Shown: one piece after another, positions 25,987 to 34,255 of the stretch
Layout: each line of letters starts with the position of its first letter
How positions within the stretch are numbered: position 1 is the first letter of the stretch
From: Blastomonas sp. CACIA14H2
Lineage (GTDB): Bacteria > Pseudomonadota > Alphaproteobacteria > Sphingomonadales > Sphingomonadaceae
DNA length: 64,000 nucleotides
Assembly (NCBI GenBank): GCA_000503195.1
Contig: AYSC01000015.1
Location: 1 to 64,000 of the forward strand
Direction of reading: 5' to 3'
Notes under the pieces: generated by a model
Databases searched by the model: none
The model's input: only the letters and a program-made list of their open reading frames with translations
What the model was told of the DNA's origin: nothing
Translations under genes and position numbers: made by a program

Positions 25987-27279
25987 TCAACTCGGGACGA
26001 AGCGGATGGGCAGCGTCTTGGGTCCGCCGACAAAGGTGCTGCTTGCGCGCTGCGGCGTGCCCGCGAGTTCGACGCTGTCGATCCGGTCGAGCAGCTCGTC
26101 GAACAGGATGCGCATTTCCAGCCGCGCAAGGTGCAGGCCCAGGCACTGGTGCACGCCTGCCCCGAACGCGACATGGCGATTGGGGCCGCGTGACGCGTCG
26201 AACCGGTCGGGATCGGGAAACACCCGCTCGTCATGATTGCCCGAGACATAGCAGAGCATCAGCCAGTCGTCCTTGGCGATGCGCTGCCCGCCGATCTCGC
26301 AGTCCTCCGCGGCCGTGCGCATGAAATGCTGCACCGGCGTCGTCCAGCGGATCGCCTCCTCGATCAGGCCGGGCAGCAGGCTGCGATCGGCCTTTATCCG
26401 GGCGAACTGCTCTGGATCCTTGGCCAGCGCCCACATCGCGCCGGCGGTCGAGGCGGACGTGGTGTCATGCCCGGCAGCCGCGACGATGATATAATAGCCG
26501 GCGGCGTTGCGGTCGCTGATCGGCTCGCCATCGATCACCGCATTGGCGATGACGGTGGCGACATCGTCCTTCGGATCGGCGCGCCGGTCCGCCGCGAGCT
26601 TCATGAAATAGCCCTCGAAATCGCGCACCGCCTCGATCACGAACTGCGTCACCTGTTCGGGCGTCAGCTCGACCGAGCGTGCGCGGTTGAGATCGGGATC
26701 CTCGCCGCCGAACATTTCCTGCGTCAGCTTGAGCATCAGCGGCTCGTCCTCGTGCGGCACCCCGAGGATCTGCATGACCACGTGCAGCGGATAGAGCGCC
26801 GAGACCTGATGCACGAAGTCGCACTGGCCGCCGGTCGCGAACATGGCATCGACCGAAGCGCGCGCGATGCCGCGAATCTTGCCCTCCAGACCCGCCAGGT
26901 TCTTGGGCATGAACCAGCTCTGGGTGAGCTTGCGATAATCCATGTGCTCGGGGGCATCCATGGTGACCAGCGATCGCACCAGATGCGGGCTGCCGCCGGT
27001 GATCATGTGCGTGAGCATCTGCACCGCGACCGGCCCCAGCACCACCGATTTGGGCGCGTTGAGGAACCGGGCATTGTCCTTGCTCACCGTCATGATGTCC
27101 TCATGCCGGGTGATCGCCCAGAACGGCATATAGCCTTCGGCCTGGACCAGCCCGACGGGCATGTTGTCGCGCGCCCAGCGGAACTTTTGCTTGATCCCGT
27201 TCCATTCGCCATAGGCGACGGGATTAACGATGGCCGCGGCGATTTCGGGCGGCAGCACGGCTGGGGCGATCGTCGCCAT
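25987..27279 (-). CDS. Cytochrome P450, CYP108-like (P450terp relative)
   Basis: The 430-residue soluble P450 has the I-helix oxygen-binding motif AAAGHDTTSAS, the ExxR pair EEAIRW and the haem-Cys loop FGAGVHQCLGLHLARLEM. Segments such as EGYMPFWAITRHEDIM, YPLHVVMQILGVP-x-EDEPLMLKLTQ and the C-terminal FVGGPKTLPIRF closely resemble what I remember of P450terp (CYP108A1, alpha-terpineol hydroxylase), so CYP108 family membership is likely. No ferredoxin or ferredoxin reductase gene lies in the cluster, so electrons must come from partners elsewhere. It starts 3 bp after the acyl-CoA ligase stop, which implies co-transcription. Confidence 0.92.
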   Translation of the reverse strand: MATIAPAVLPPEIAAAIVNPVAYGEWNGIKQKFRWARDNMPVGLVQAEGYMPFWAITRHEDIMTVSKDNARFLNAPKSVVLGPVAVQMLTHMITGGSPHLVRSLVTMDAPEHMDYRKLTQSWFMPKNLAGLEGKIRGIARASVDAMFATGGQCDFVHQVSALYPLHVVMQILGVPHEDEPLMLKLTQEMFGGEDPDLNRARSVELTPEQVTQFVIEAVRDFEGYFMKLAADRRADPKDDVATVIANAVIDGEPISDRNAAGYYIIVAAAGHDTTSASTAGAMWALAKDPEQFARIKADRSLLPGLIEEAIRWTTPVQHFMRTAAEDCEIGGQRIAKDDWLMLCYVSGNHDERVFPDPDRFDASRGPNRHVAFGAGVHQCLGLHLARLEMRILFDELLDRIDSVELAGTPQRASSTFVGGPKTLPIRFVPS

Positions 27280-27282
27280 GGC

Positions 27283-28821
27283 TCAGGCTCCTGCTACGGC
27301 TTCGGCCGCCTTGGCCTTGGCCCAGTATTCATCGCGCAGCAGCCTCTTGTAGAGCTTGCCCGTGGCATGGCGGGGAAGTTCCTCGCGGAAATCGATCTGT
27401 CGCGGCATCTTCACGCCCGAAAGCGAACCGCGCAGATAGATGCTAAGCTCGGCCGCGAGATCGTCGCCCGCCTCGGCAAGGTCGAGCGGCTGAACGATCG
27501 CGACGACGCGTTCGCCCATGTCCGGGCAGGGCGCGCCGATCACCGCCGCATCAGCGACCTTGGGATGGCTGACCAGCAGGTTCTCGATCTCCTGCGGATA
27601 GATGTTCACGCCGCCCGAGATGATCATGAAGCTCTTGCGGTCGGTGAGATAGAGAAAACCCTCTTCGTCGACCCAGCCCACATCGCCCAGGGTCGTCCAG
27701 CCCTCGGGATGCGTCGCTTCCTTCGTCTTGGCCGCGTCATTGTGATACTCGAACGGGTTGCCGCCCTCGAAATAGACCGTTCCTTCGGTGCGAGCGGGCA
27801 CCTCCCTGCCCTCTTCGTCGCAGATGTGGATCGTGCCGAGCAGCGAACGCCCGACCGAACCCTGGTGCGTCAGCCAGTCCTCGCTTGAGATGAAGGTGAA
27901 GCCATTGCCCTCGGTGCCGGCATAATATTCCTTCAGCACCGGTCCCCACCAGTCGATCATCGCCTGCTTGACCGGTACCGGGCACGGCGCAGCGGCGTGG
28001 ACGGCCGATTTCAGGCTCGACACATCATAACGCGTGCGCACCTCCTCGGGCAGCTTGAGCATGCGCGTGAAATGCGTCGGCACCCATTGGCTGACATTGA
28101 CCTTGTAGCGCTCGATCAGCTGCAGCGCGTGCTCGGGATCGAACTTTTCCATCACGATCACGGTGCCGCCCAGCTTGTGCACGCTCATGCACCAGCGCAG
28201 CGGCGCGGCATGATAGAGCGGCGCGGGCGAGAGATAGATGCTGTCCGGGCCGAAGCCGAACGCCCCCTGGGCGAGCATGACCAGCGTGTTGGTCGCGGCG
28301 ATGTCGCCGTCTTCGGGCAGCGGCAGGCGGACGCCCTTGGGGCGCCCGGTGGTGCCGGAGGAATAAAGCATGTCCGATCCCGCGCGCTGATCGGCAATCG
28401 CAACCTCGGGCATCGCTGCGATGGCGGAAGCGGCGGCGGAATCGTCGATATTGACGATCGGCACCTGCGGACAGGCGCTGGCGATCGCCGGAAGATGCGC
28501 CGCGAGATACCCGGAGGTGAACAGCAGCTTGGCGCCGCTATCGTGCAGGATATAGCTGATCTCGTCTGCGGTCAGCCGGTTCGAGATCGCCACGAAGATC
28601 AGTCCCGCGCGCTGCGCGCCCCAGACGATGTCGAAATATTCCGCCCGGTTCTCGAGGCACAAGGCCACCGTGTCGCCAATGCCGATGCCCTGACTGCGGA
28701 GATATTGCGCGACCCGGTTCGACCGGCGATCGAGCGCGTCATAGCTGACTACCAGCCCCGTACCCGCCATGATGATCGCCGGCTTGTCGGGCTGATTCCG
28801 GGCGTGGACCGATGGATGCAT
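27283..28821 (-). CDS. Acyl-CoA synthetase (AMP-forming)
   Basis: The 512-residue protein belongs to the ANL superfamily and would activate a carboxylic acid with ATP and CoA. Visible motifs: the phosphate loop YSSGTTGRPKGVRLP, the A5 region EYYAGTEGNG, the hinge LTDRKSFMIISGGVNIYPQEIE and the late catalytic Lys region PRHATGKLYKRLLR. It is the first gene of the operon with the P450, and the palindrome at 28908-28925 lies 87 bp upstream. It resembles the FadD-like ligases of steroid and terpenoid degradation more than short-chain acetyl-CoA synthetases, but the substrate is not known. Confidence 0.93.
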   Translation of the reverse strand: MHPSVHARNQPDKPAIIMAGTGLVVSYDALDRRSNRVAQYLRSQGIGIGDTVALCLENRAEYFDIVWGAQRAGLIFVAISNRLTADEISYILHDSGAKLLFTSGYLAAHLPAIASACPQVPIVNIDDSAAASAIAAMPEVAIADQRAGSDMLYSSGTTGRPKGVRLPLPEDGDIAATNTLVMLAQGAFGFGPDSIYLSPAPLYHAAPLRWCMSVHKLGGTVIVMEKFDPEHALQLIERYKVNVSQWVPTHFTRMLKLPEEVRTRYDVSSLKSAVHAAAPCPVPVKQAMIDWWGPVLKEYYAGTEGNGFTFISSEDWLTHQGSVGRSLLGTIHICDEEGREVPARTEGTVYFEGGNPFEYHNDAAKTKEATHPEGWTTLGDVGWVDEEGFLYLTDRKSFMIISGGVNIYPQEIENLLVSHPKVADAAVIGAPCPDMGERVVAIVQPLDLAEAGDDLAAELSIYLRGSLSGVKMPRQIDFREELPRHATGKLYKRLLRDEYWAKAKAAEAVAGA

Positions 28822-28907
28822 TGCGACATTCCCTCCTGATCAAGGGAAAGGCCCGTCCCGCCGTTCGGCGTGTTCCGGAACGATTCCCGATAATGAGGGC
28901 ATCATTG

Positions 28908-28925
28908 TTTAATCGCCCGGTTAAA
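28908..28925. promoter_or_regulatory. Palindromic TetR-type operator before the acyl-CoA ligase operon
   Basis: TTTAATCG-CC-CGGTTAAA has the same arms as 24251-24268. It lies in the 196-bp gap between the ligase gene and the M23 peptidase terminator. A second small palindrome, AATGA-ggca-TCATT type, lies next to it at about 28892-28906. Confidence 0.65.
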
Positions 28926-28961
28926 GCAACGGCAAAGCGCGCGCTCATGTGGCGGACAAAC

Positions 28962-28986
28962 AAAAAGCGCCGGAGAACCGGCGCTT
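28962..28986 (-). terminator. Intrinsic terminator of the M23 peptidase gene
   Basis: On the minus strand AAGCGCCGG-TTCT-CCGGCGCTT is a perfect 9-bp stem with a 4-base loop, followed by TTTTT. It lies 32 bp after the M23 stop codon and is a textbook rho-independent terminator. Confidence 0.9.
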
Positions 28987-29017
28987 GATGTCAAGATTTG
29001 CGGAAAATGCGGAGCGA

Positions 29018-29686
29018 TTATTCGGCGGGACCGCCCAGGGCCACCTTGCCGCCATCCTGCATGGCGAGCAGATAATCGCGCGAGGAAATGAAAGGCATCG
29101 GGTTGACCGAGTTTCCGGCGATGCGCACTTCATAGTGCAGATGGCTGCCGGTGGAGCGGCCGGTCGATCCCATCAGACCGATGACCTGGCCCTTGGTGAC
29201 GCGCTGGTTGGGCTGAACCAGGATCTGGCTGAGGTGGCCGTAGCGCGTCTGGATTTCGCCACCATGGTTGACTTCGACATACTGGCCGTAACCGCCGACC
29301 CACTGCGCACGGCCGACAATGCCATCGGCGGTCGCGTAGATCGGCGTTCCGATCGGGCCCGCCATGTCGAGGCCCTTGTGGCGGGCGCGGCGTCCGGCGA
29401 AAGGATCGGCGCGGAAGCCATACTGGCTGGTCAGCCTGAAGCTGTCGACGGGCTTGCGCGAGGGGATGGAAACACGACCGGTGTCGCGCTTTTCCATCGA
29501 TTTCCAGTCGGCGAACAGGGCGCGGAATTCGGTATCCTGGGCTCCCAGAGCACCGTCGGCAGAAACCTGCGGGACGGCGGCGGCGATGTCGGTGGCATTG
29601 CCTTCAGCAAAAGCCGGTGATGCAGCGCACAGCAGACCGGCTGTGGTGGTGGTAAGGACCGTTGCGACAATTCTGGTTGCGACCAT
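29018..29686 (-). CDS. M23 family metallopeptidase (LytM type)
   Basis: The 222-residue exported protein has a signal peptide (about 1-27, ending SPAFA) and a C-terminal LytM domain with the zinc motif HKGLDMAG and the second motif SHLHYEV, so the zinc ligands look complete. It also shows YGFRADPFAGRRA and VTKGQVIGLMGSTGRSTG. These enzymes cut peptidoglycan cross-links in the periplasm. The N-terminal 60 residues have no recognised domain. The gene is monocistronic, with a strong terminator and no obvious promoter in the long upstream gap. Confidence 0.92.
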   Translation of the reverse strand: MVATRIVATVLTTTTAGLLCAASPAFAEGNATDIAAAVPQVSADGALGAQDTEFRALFADWKSMEKRDTGRVSIPSRKPVDSFRLTSQYGFRADPFAGRRARHKGLDMAGPIGTPIYATADGIVGRAQWVGGYGQYVEVNHGGEIQTRYGHLSQILVQPNQRVTKGQVIGLMGSTGRSTGSHLHYEVRIAGNSVNPMPFISSRDYLLAMQDGGKVALGGPAE

Positions 29687-30048
29687 GAATATTCAGCACC
29701 TTGTTGCAGGGCAACCGCCGGGCCGTTCGGACCTTGCGGCTGTCCTTCGTGCTCCGGCGCCTCGTGCGAGGCGGAGCACAAAAACACAAAAATCGTTGGA
29801 ACCCCTTCCCTCCGATTTCGTTGGAGCATGGGTAGAGTGAAAGCTTTGTGCACCGCAACCCGCAACCGCTGACCGCGCGTTGAAGCGTCTGGCTGGCGCG
29901 TTGAATCGTTTAATCGCAGGTGAACGGGCTGGATTTTGGCCCGAATCCGAGCTCTTGGCGCACAAGAATCGGAATGTTCGGCGGGCGGGATGGCGTCGGC
30001 CTTAGCCCGCCCGACACGTCCTCGATTGGAAATTTCCGCCATTGCACG
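29687..30048. other. Gene-free stretch upstream of the M23 gene
   Basis: No convincing gene was found. The stretch holds a sequence matching the EcfG promoter consensus at 29798-29822 on the plus strand, a direct repeat CGTTGGA (29795 and 29819) and the bcp terminator at its right end. A lone TTTAATCG half-site occurs at 29909. The promoter of the M23 gene should lie here on the minus strand but was not recognised. Confidence 0.5.
29798..29822 (+). promoter_or_regulatory. EcfG-type general stress promoter sequence
   Basis: GGAAC (29798-29802), 16 bases, CGTT (29819-29822) matches the alphaproteobacterial EcfG/ECF15 consensus GGAAC-N16/17-CGTT exactly. It points rightwards into a stretch with no plus-strand gene, towards the bcp 3' end. 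It could drive a small or antisense RNA, or be chance. Confidence 0.4.
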
Positions 30049-30080
30049 AAAAAGGGCCCGCCGGATGCATCGGCGAGCCC
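30049..30080 (-). terminator. Intrinsic terminator of the bcp-like gene
   Basis: On the minus strand GGGCTCGCCG, a short loop and CGGCGGGCCC form a 10-bp GC-rich stem (one G-T pair), followed by TTTTT (plus-strand AAAAA at 30049-30053). It begins 31 bp after the peroxiredoxin stop. Confidence 0.88.
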
Positions 30081-30111
30081 CTGGCGTTAACCGCGATTCG
30101 CGTACCTCAAA

Positions 30112-30576
30112 TCAGAGCGCCCGCGCGGCGGCGAGCACGTCTGCAACATGACCTGCCACCTTCACCTTGCGCCATGCGCGCACGACCTTGCCGTCCTTGC
30201 TGATCAGGAAGGTCGAGCGATCCATGCCCATATACTTCTTGCCGTACATCGATTTCTCGATCCAAACGCCCATCGCCTCAGCCAGGCCATCGCTCTCTGC
30301 GTCGCTGGCGAGCGGCACGGTCAGCCCGTATTTCTCGATGAACTTCTGATGCTTTTTCGGCGGATCCTTCGATACGCCGAGCACCGACACGCCCGCCGCC
30401 TCGAACTCGGCCAGATGCGCGCTGAACTCCTGCGCTTCCTTGGTGCAGCCGCTCGTGTCGTCCTTGGGATAGAAATAGAGGACCCACGCCTTTCCGGCAT
30501 AGTCGGCGGCGGAAACGCTGCTGCCATTGGGCGCCGTCAGCGCAATGTCGGGGATGGTGTCGCCAATATCGGTCAT
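30112..30576 (-). CDS. bcp: BCP-type (PrxQ) peroxiredoxin
   Basis: This thiol peroxidase reduces hydrogen and organic peroxides in the cytoplasm. The 154 residues have the thioredoxin-like peroxiredoxin core, FYPKDDTSGCTKEA with peroxidatic Cys44, then GVSKDPPKKHQKFIEKYGL and RSTFLISKDGKV. The resolving cysteine that many BCP proteins have five residues on is Gln here, so a 1-Cys mechanism or another resolving thiol is likely. The start at 30576 is chosen from the conserved N-terminus and an AAGGA site. Upstream lies glnE, 16 bp away and on the same strand. Confidence 0.93.
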   Translation of the reverse strand: MTDIGDTIPDIALTAPNGSSVSAADYAGKAWVLYFYPKDDTSGCTKEAQEFSAHLAEFEAAGVSVLGVSKDPPKKHQKFIEKYGLTVPLASDAESDGLAEAMGVWIEKSMYGKKYMGMDRSTFLISKDGKVVRAWRKVKVAGHVADVLAAARAL

Positions 30577-30592
30577 CGTCTGTCCTTCTCTC

Positions 30593-33313
30593 TCAAGCGC
30601 TGGTTCCAGGCGCGCTCGCGGCAAATAGGCGCTGCCAGGCGCTTTGAACACTGGCGCGCGCCGATTCGATTTCGCCTTGCAGTGCCTCCCAGCTGGCGGT
30701 CCCACAGGCGCGCGCGATCAGAGCACGGCTTGCCGGGGGCGGCTCGCTGCAATCGGGCGCGACCAGCCGCAGCGTGACCAGCAGCCGGGTCATGAGATCA
30801 TGCGCGACCGCCAGCGACGGATCGGCCAGCCCCTGCGCGACCAGCGCATCGATCGCCTCGCGCAGGTCGGGCAGGAACCCGGTCGCGTGCGTCAGTTGCA
30901 GCGTGTGCACGATGAATTCGAGGTCGACCAGCCCGCCGGGCAGCAGCTTCACGTCAAGCGGCCCGAGCGGCTTCTTGTGCGTGGCAATGTCCTCGCGCAT
31001 CTTGAGCGCCGCGGCGCGGACCTCGTCCGGATTGCGCGGAGCGTGCAGCACCTCGCCGATGATCGCATCGAGCCGCGCCCGGCTCTCCTGCGATCCGTAG
31101 ACCACCCGCGCCCGGCACAGCGCCATATGCTCCCAGGTCCAGGCCTGATCGCGCTGATATTCGGCAAAGCTGGCGAACGACACCGCCAGCAGTCCCTGCG
31201 CGCCATTCGGACGGAGCCGGGTATCGACCTCATAGAGCGCCCCCGCCGCCGTCGGCACGGACAGCGCCGCGATGATCCGTTGTGCCAGCCGGTTGTAATA
31301 CTGGGTGCTGCCCAAGGGGCGCCTGCCATCCGATTCGCGCCCGATCTCGCCGCTGAACAGGAAGATGAGGTCGAGGTCGGACGCATGGGTAAGCGCGCCG
31401 CCGCCGAGCCTGCCCAGCGCCAGGATGACCGGCTCGCTGTCGGGCATCCGTCCGTGGACCGCGGTGAATTCGCTGATCGCACAATCGGCGAGCCGGCAGA
31501 TCGCCGCCTCGGCCACCCGCGCATAGCCGCCGGCGATGGCGACCGGGTCGTGCCGCCCCTCGATCAGCTGCACGCCCAGCGCAAAGCGCATCTCGCCGAC
31601 GCGCACGCGCACCGCATCGAGCCGCTGCTGATAATCGTCGCCCGGCTCCTCGCGCGCCAGGCGCTCGGCAATCTGCTCGACGCTGCCCACCAGATCATAG
31701 GCGCTGGCATCGATCAATCCGTCGAGCAGGTCGCCGCGCCGCGCCAGCGATTCGGCCAGCGGCGGGGCATGGCTCAATATGTCGACCAGCGTCTGCATCA
31801 GCGCAGGCCGCGCCTGGAGCAGCCGGAACACGTTCACCGTACTGGGGAGCTGCCGCAGCAGATCGTCGAACCGGTTGAGCGCCGCCGTCTGGTCGGGCGC
31901 GTCGGCAAAGGCCGTGAGCAACGCGGGCAGGACCTCCTCGAACGCCTTGCGCCCCGCCGCCGTGCGCAGCGCGCGCACCGCGCCGCCGCGCCACGCCTGC
32001 ACCCGCTCGGCCAGAGCCTCGGGCTGATCGAGCCCCGCATGGGCCAGCGCTTCGGCGAGCAGTTCGGGATCGTTGCTGAGCGGGATGACCGCATCCTCGC
32101 CCTGTCCGCGCTGCGAGGCGATCAATCCGTCATACACACCCGCGACATCGCGGGTGACCGGCTGGAGCGCGGCGATCATCGCCTGGCCATCGGCCAGTCC
32201 GTGCAGCCTGGCGACATTGTCCAGCGCAGCGGGATCGCTGGGAAGGCAGTGCGTCTGCTGATCGTCGACCATCTGCAACCTGTGCTCGAAGGTACGCAGC
32301 GTGCGGTAGTGTGCTGCCAGAAGCTGCGCCTCGTTATCCAGGATGATGCCCTGCGCGGCCAGCGCCGCCAGCGCGTCCAGCGTCGAGCGCACGCGCAAGG
32401 CCGGGTTGCGTCCGCCATGGATGAGCTGATGCGCCTGGGTGAAGAATTCGACCTCGCGGATGCCGCCGCGCCCGCGCTTGAGGTCGAAGCCGGGGCCGAG
32501 CTGCTGGCCCTTGTTGTAATGGTCGCGGATCTGACGCGTCAGCGCCGCGATCTCGTCGATAGTGCCGAAATCGAGCGAGCGCCGCCAGATGAACGGGCGT
32601 AGCGCATCCATGAAATAGTCGCCGAGCACGCGGTCGCCCGCTGCGGCGCGCGAGCGGATGAAGGCGGCCTGCTCCCAGGTCAGGGCTTGCGATTCATAAT
32701 GCGACAGCGCCGCATCGACGGGGATCGCGAGCGGGGTGACCTCGGCCGCCGGACGCAACCGCAGATCCATCCGGAAGACATAGCCGTTGCCATCCCTTTG
32801 GCTCATCAGATCAATGAGTTGCCGCGCAATACGCTGCGCAGCATCGGCTGCGTCTTCGCGTGGACGGCATGGCAGGTTTGCCGGATCGTAAAGGAAGATC
32901 GGGTCGATATCCGACGAATAGTTGAGCTCCTGCCCGCCATGCTTGCCGAGCGCGATCACCGCGAAGCCTTGCACCTCGGCCCCGGGTGTCCGCCGCGCAA
33001 AGATGTCGGCGAGCGCCGCATCGAGCGCCTGATCGGCAAAGTCGGACAGGACGCGCGTGACCCTGTCGACGCCGACGAGCCCCGCCAGATCGGCAAGCGC
33101 CAGCACCAGCGCCAGACCGTTCTTCCTGCGGCGCAGCGCCTCGGCGACGGGAAGATCGGGGTTCTGCTCGTCGAGCGCGGCGAGCGTCGCGTCGAGCCCC
33201 TCGTTGTCGAGCTGGTCGATCAGTCCGGGCCGGCGCTCCATCGCGGCAGCCAGAAACGGGGCGTGGCGCGCGGCGCGCTGCATTGCGTCGGCAAGACCGG
33301 GAGTCGTCAGCAT
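30593..33313 (-). CDS. glnE: Bifunctional glutamine synthetase adenylyltransferase/deadenylase (GlnE)
   Basis: GlnE adds AMP to, and removes it from, glutamine synthetase according to nitrogen status. About 906 residues contain two nucleotidyltransferase domains: the N-terminal one with HGGQELNYSSDIDPIFLYD and the C-terminal one with GRLGGGALTHASDLDLIF, both keeping the G-S-D-x-D type metal motif. The RGRGGIREVEFFTQAHQLIHGG motif is also present. The ATG at 33313 is preferred. A GTG at 33388 would add 25 residues with atypical codons and overlap the sigma-factor gene by 20 bp. Confidence 0.93.
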   Translation of the reverse strand: MLTTPGLADAMQRAARHAPFLAAAMERRPGLIDQLDNEGLDATLAALDEQNPDLPVAEALRRRKNGLALVLALADLAGLVGVDRVTRVLSDFADQALDAALADIFARRTPGAEVQGFAVIALGKHGGQELNYSSDIDPIFLYDPANLPCRPREDAADAAQRIARQLIDLMSQRDGNGYVFRMDLRLRPAAEVTPLAIPVDAALSHYESQALTWEQAAFIRSRAAAGDRVLGDYFMDALRPFIWRRSLDFGTIDEIAALTRQIRDHYNKGQQLGPGFDLKRGRGGIREVEFFTQAHQLIHGGRNPALRVRSTLDALAALAAQGIILDNEAQLLAAHYRTLRTFEHRLQMVDDQQTHCLPSDPAALDNVARLHGLADGQAMIAALQPVTRDVAGVYDGLIASQRGQGEDAVIPLSNDPELLAEALAHAGLDQPEALAERVQAWRGGAVRALRTAAGRKAFEEVLPALLTAFADAPDQTAALNRFDDLLRQLPSTVNVFRLLQARPALMQTLVDILSHAPPLAESLARRGDLLDGLIDASAYDLVGSVEQIAERLAREEPGDDYQQRLDAVRVRVGEMRFALGVQLIEGRHDPVAIAGGYARVAEAAICRLADCAISEFTAVHGRMPDSEPVILALGRLGGGALTHASDLDLIFLFSGEIGRESDGRRPLGSTQYYNRLAQRIIAALSVPTAAGALYEVDTRLRPNGAQGLLAVSFASFAEYQRDQAWTWEHMALCRARVVYGSQESRARLDAIIGEVLHAPRNPDEVRAAALKMREDIATHKKPLGPLDVKLLPGGLVDLEFIVHTLQLTHATGFLPDLREAIDALVAQGLADPSLAVAHDLMTRLLVTLRLVAPDCSEPPPASRALIARACGTASWEALQGEIESARASVQSAWQRLFAASAPGTSA

Positions 33314-33368
33314 GAACCCGCTGCTAGCCGCCCCCGGTGCGCCAGGCAATCGGCGCAGCGCAGGTCGT

Positions 33369-34010
33369 TCAGTCTTCGTCGCCGCCACGCCCTAGCAGCC
33401 CGCCGCTGACGCGGTCGACATCGGCCATGATCGCGGCCATCGGATCGGTGGTGCGCTCGATGCGGGATTCGCCGTTACCGGTTTCCTCGATCAGCGCCGC
33501 CAGCGCAGCGCGCCCGCGCGCGACCCGGCTCTTGATCGTGCCCAGCGCCACGCCGCAAATGTCGGCAGCCTCCTCGTAGGAGAACCCCCCCGCCCCCACC
33601 AGGATCAGGGCTTCGCGCTGGCTTTCGGGCAATTGCATCAAGGCGCGCTGCACATCGGCGAGATGCAGCTGGTCACCCTGGCCAGCCGGCATCGACAGGA
33701 TACGGTCGGCGACGACATCGTCCCATTCGGTAGTGAACCGAGCGCGGCGACGCTGCGACAGAAAGCTGTTGCGCAAAATGATGAAGGTCCAGGCACGCAT
33801 GTTGGTGCCCGCCGCAAAGCGGCCGCGCGCGGCCCAGGCCTTGAGCATGGTATCCTGAACCAGATCGTCGGCGACATCGCGATTGCCACTGAGCGAACGG
33901 CCATAGGCGCGCAGATGCGGGATCAGCGAGGCCAGCTGCGCCTTGAAAGCTTCGTCGTCGAGCGGGGGGCCGGTCTCGGGCGCGGCGTCGGCAGTGGTGT
34001 CAAACGCCAT
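33369..34010 (-). CDS. EcfG-like (ECF15) RNA polymerase sigma factor
   Basis: The protein of about 213 residues has the sigma-2 region (LRAYGRSLSGNRDVADDLVQ, NMRAWTFIILRNSFLSQRR) and the sigma-4 region (LPESQREALILVGAGGFSYEEAADICGVALGTIKSRVARGRAAL). These segments match the EcfG family of alphaproteobacterial general stress sigma factors. No nepR or phyR gene is beside it, unlike the usual locus, so it may be a paralogue. Its stop lies 55 bp before the preferred glnE start. The start at 34010 gives the family-like short N-terminus; an upstream start at 34085 is possible. Confidence 0.82.
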   Translation of the reverse strand: MAFDTTADAAPETGPPLDDEAFKAQLASLIPHLRAYGRSLSGNRDVADDLVQDTMLKAWAARGRFAAGTNMRAWTFIILRNSFLSQRRRARFTTEWDDVVADRILSMPAGQGDQLHLADVQRALMQLPESQREALILVGAGGFSYEEAADICGVALGTIKSRVARGRAALAALIEETGNGESRIERTTDPMAAIMADVDRVSGGLLGRGGDED

Positions 34011-34255
34011 AGCAAAAAGGCCTGATCTTGAACCGTTCAGCGGAAGACCGGCGGCGATTCGAAATGGCCGACGCGCGCCTGTCACTCACCCATGTTAAGC
34101 TTGCATGATGCGTTAGGGAAATTCGTTGCAAATCACAAGCATGGCTCGACGAACGCGCGAGCGATCCGCTTGCCTGCCCCGCACGTAGCTGGCAAACAGC
34201 GCTCCATCGCGGGCAAGGCGTCCGCGCATCCCTTCCTCCGGCGAAAAGAGCGATC

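Noticed and set aside
29909-29916. Lone TTTAATCG half-site
   Set aside because: It matches one arm of the catabolic-cluster operator, but the right arm is not present at the correct distance, and no cluster gene is next to it.
33314-33388. GTG start extending glnE by 25 codons
   Set aside because: The added codons are atypical (CGA, TTG, CCT), there is no good ribosome site, and the extension would overlap the sigma-factor gene.
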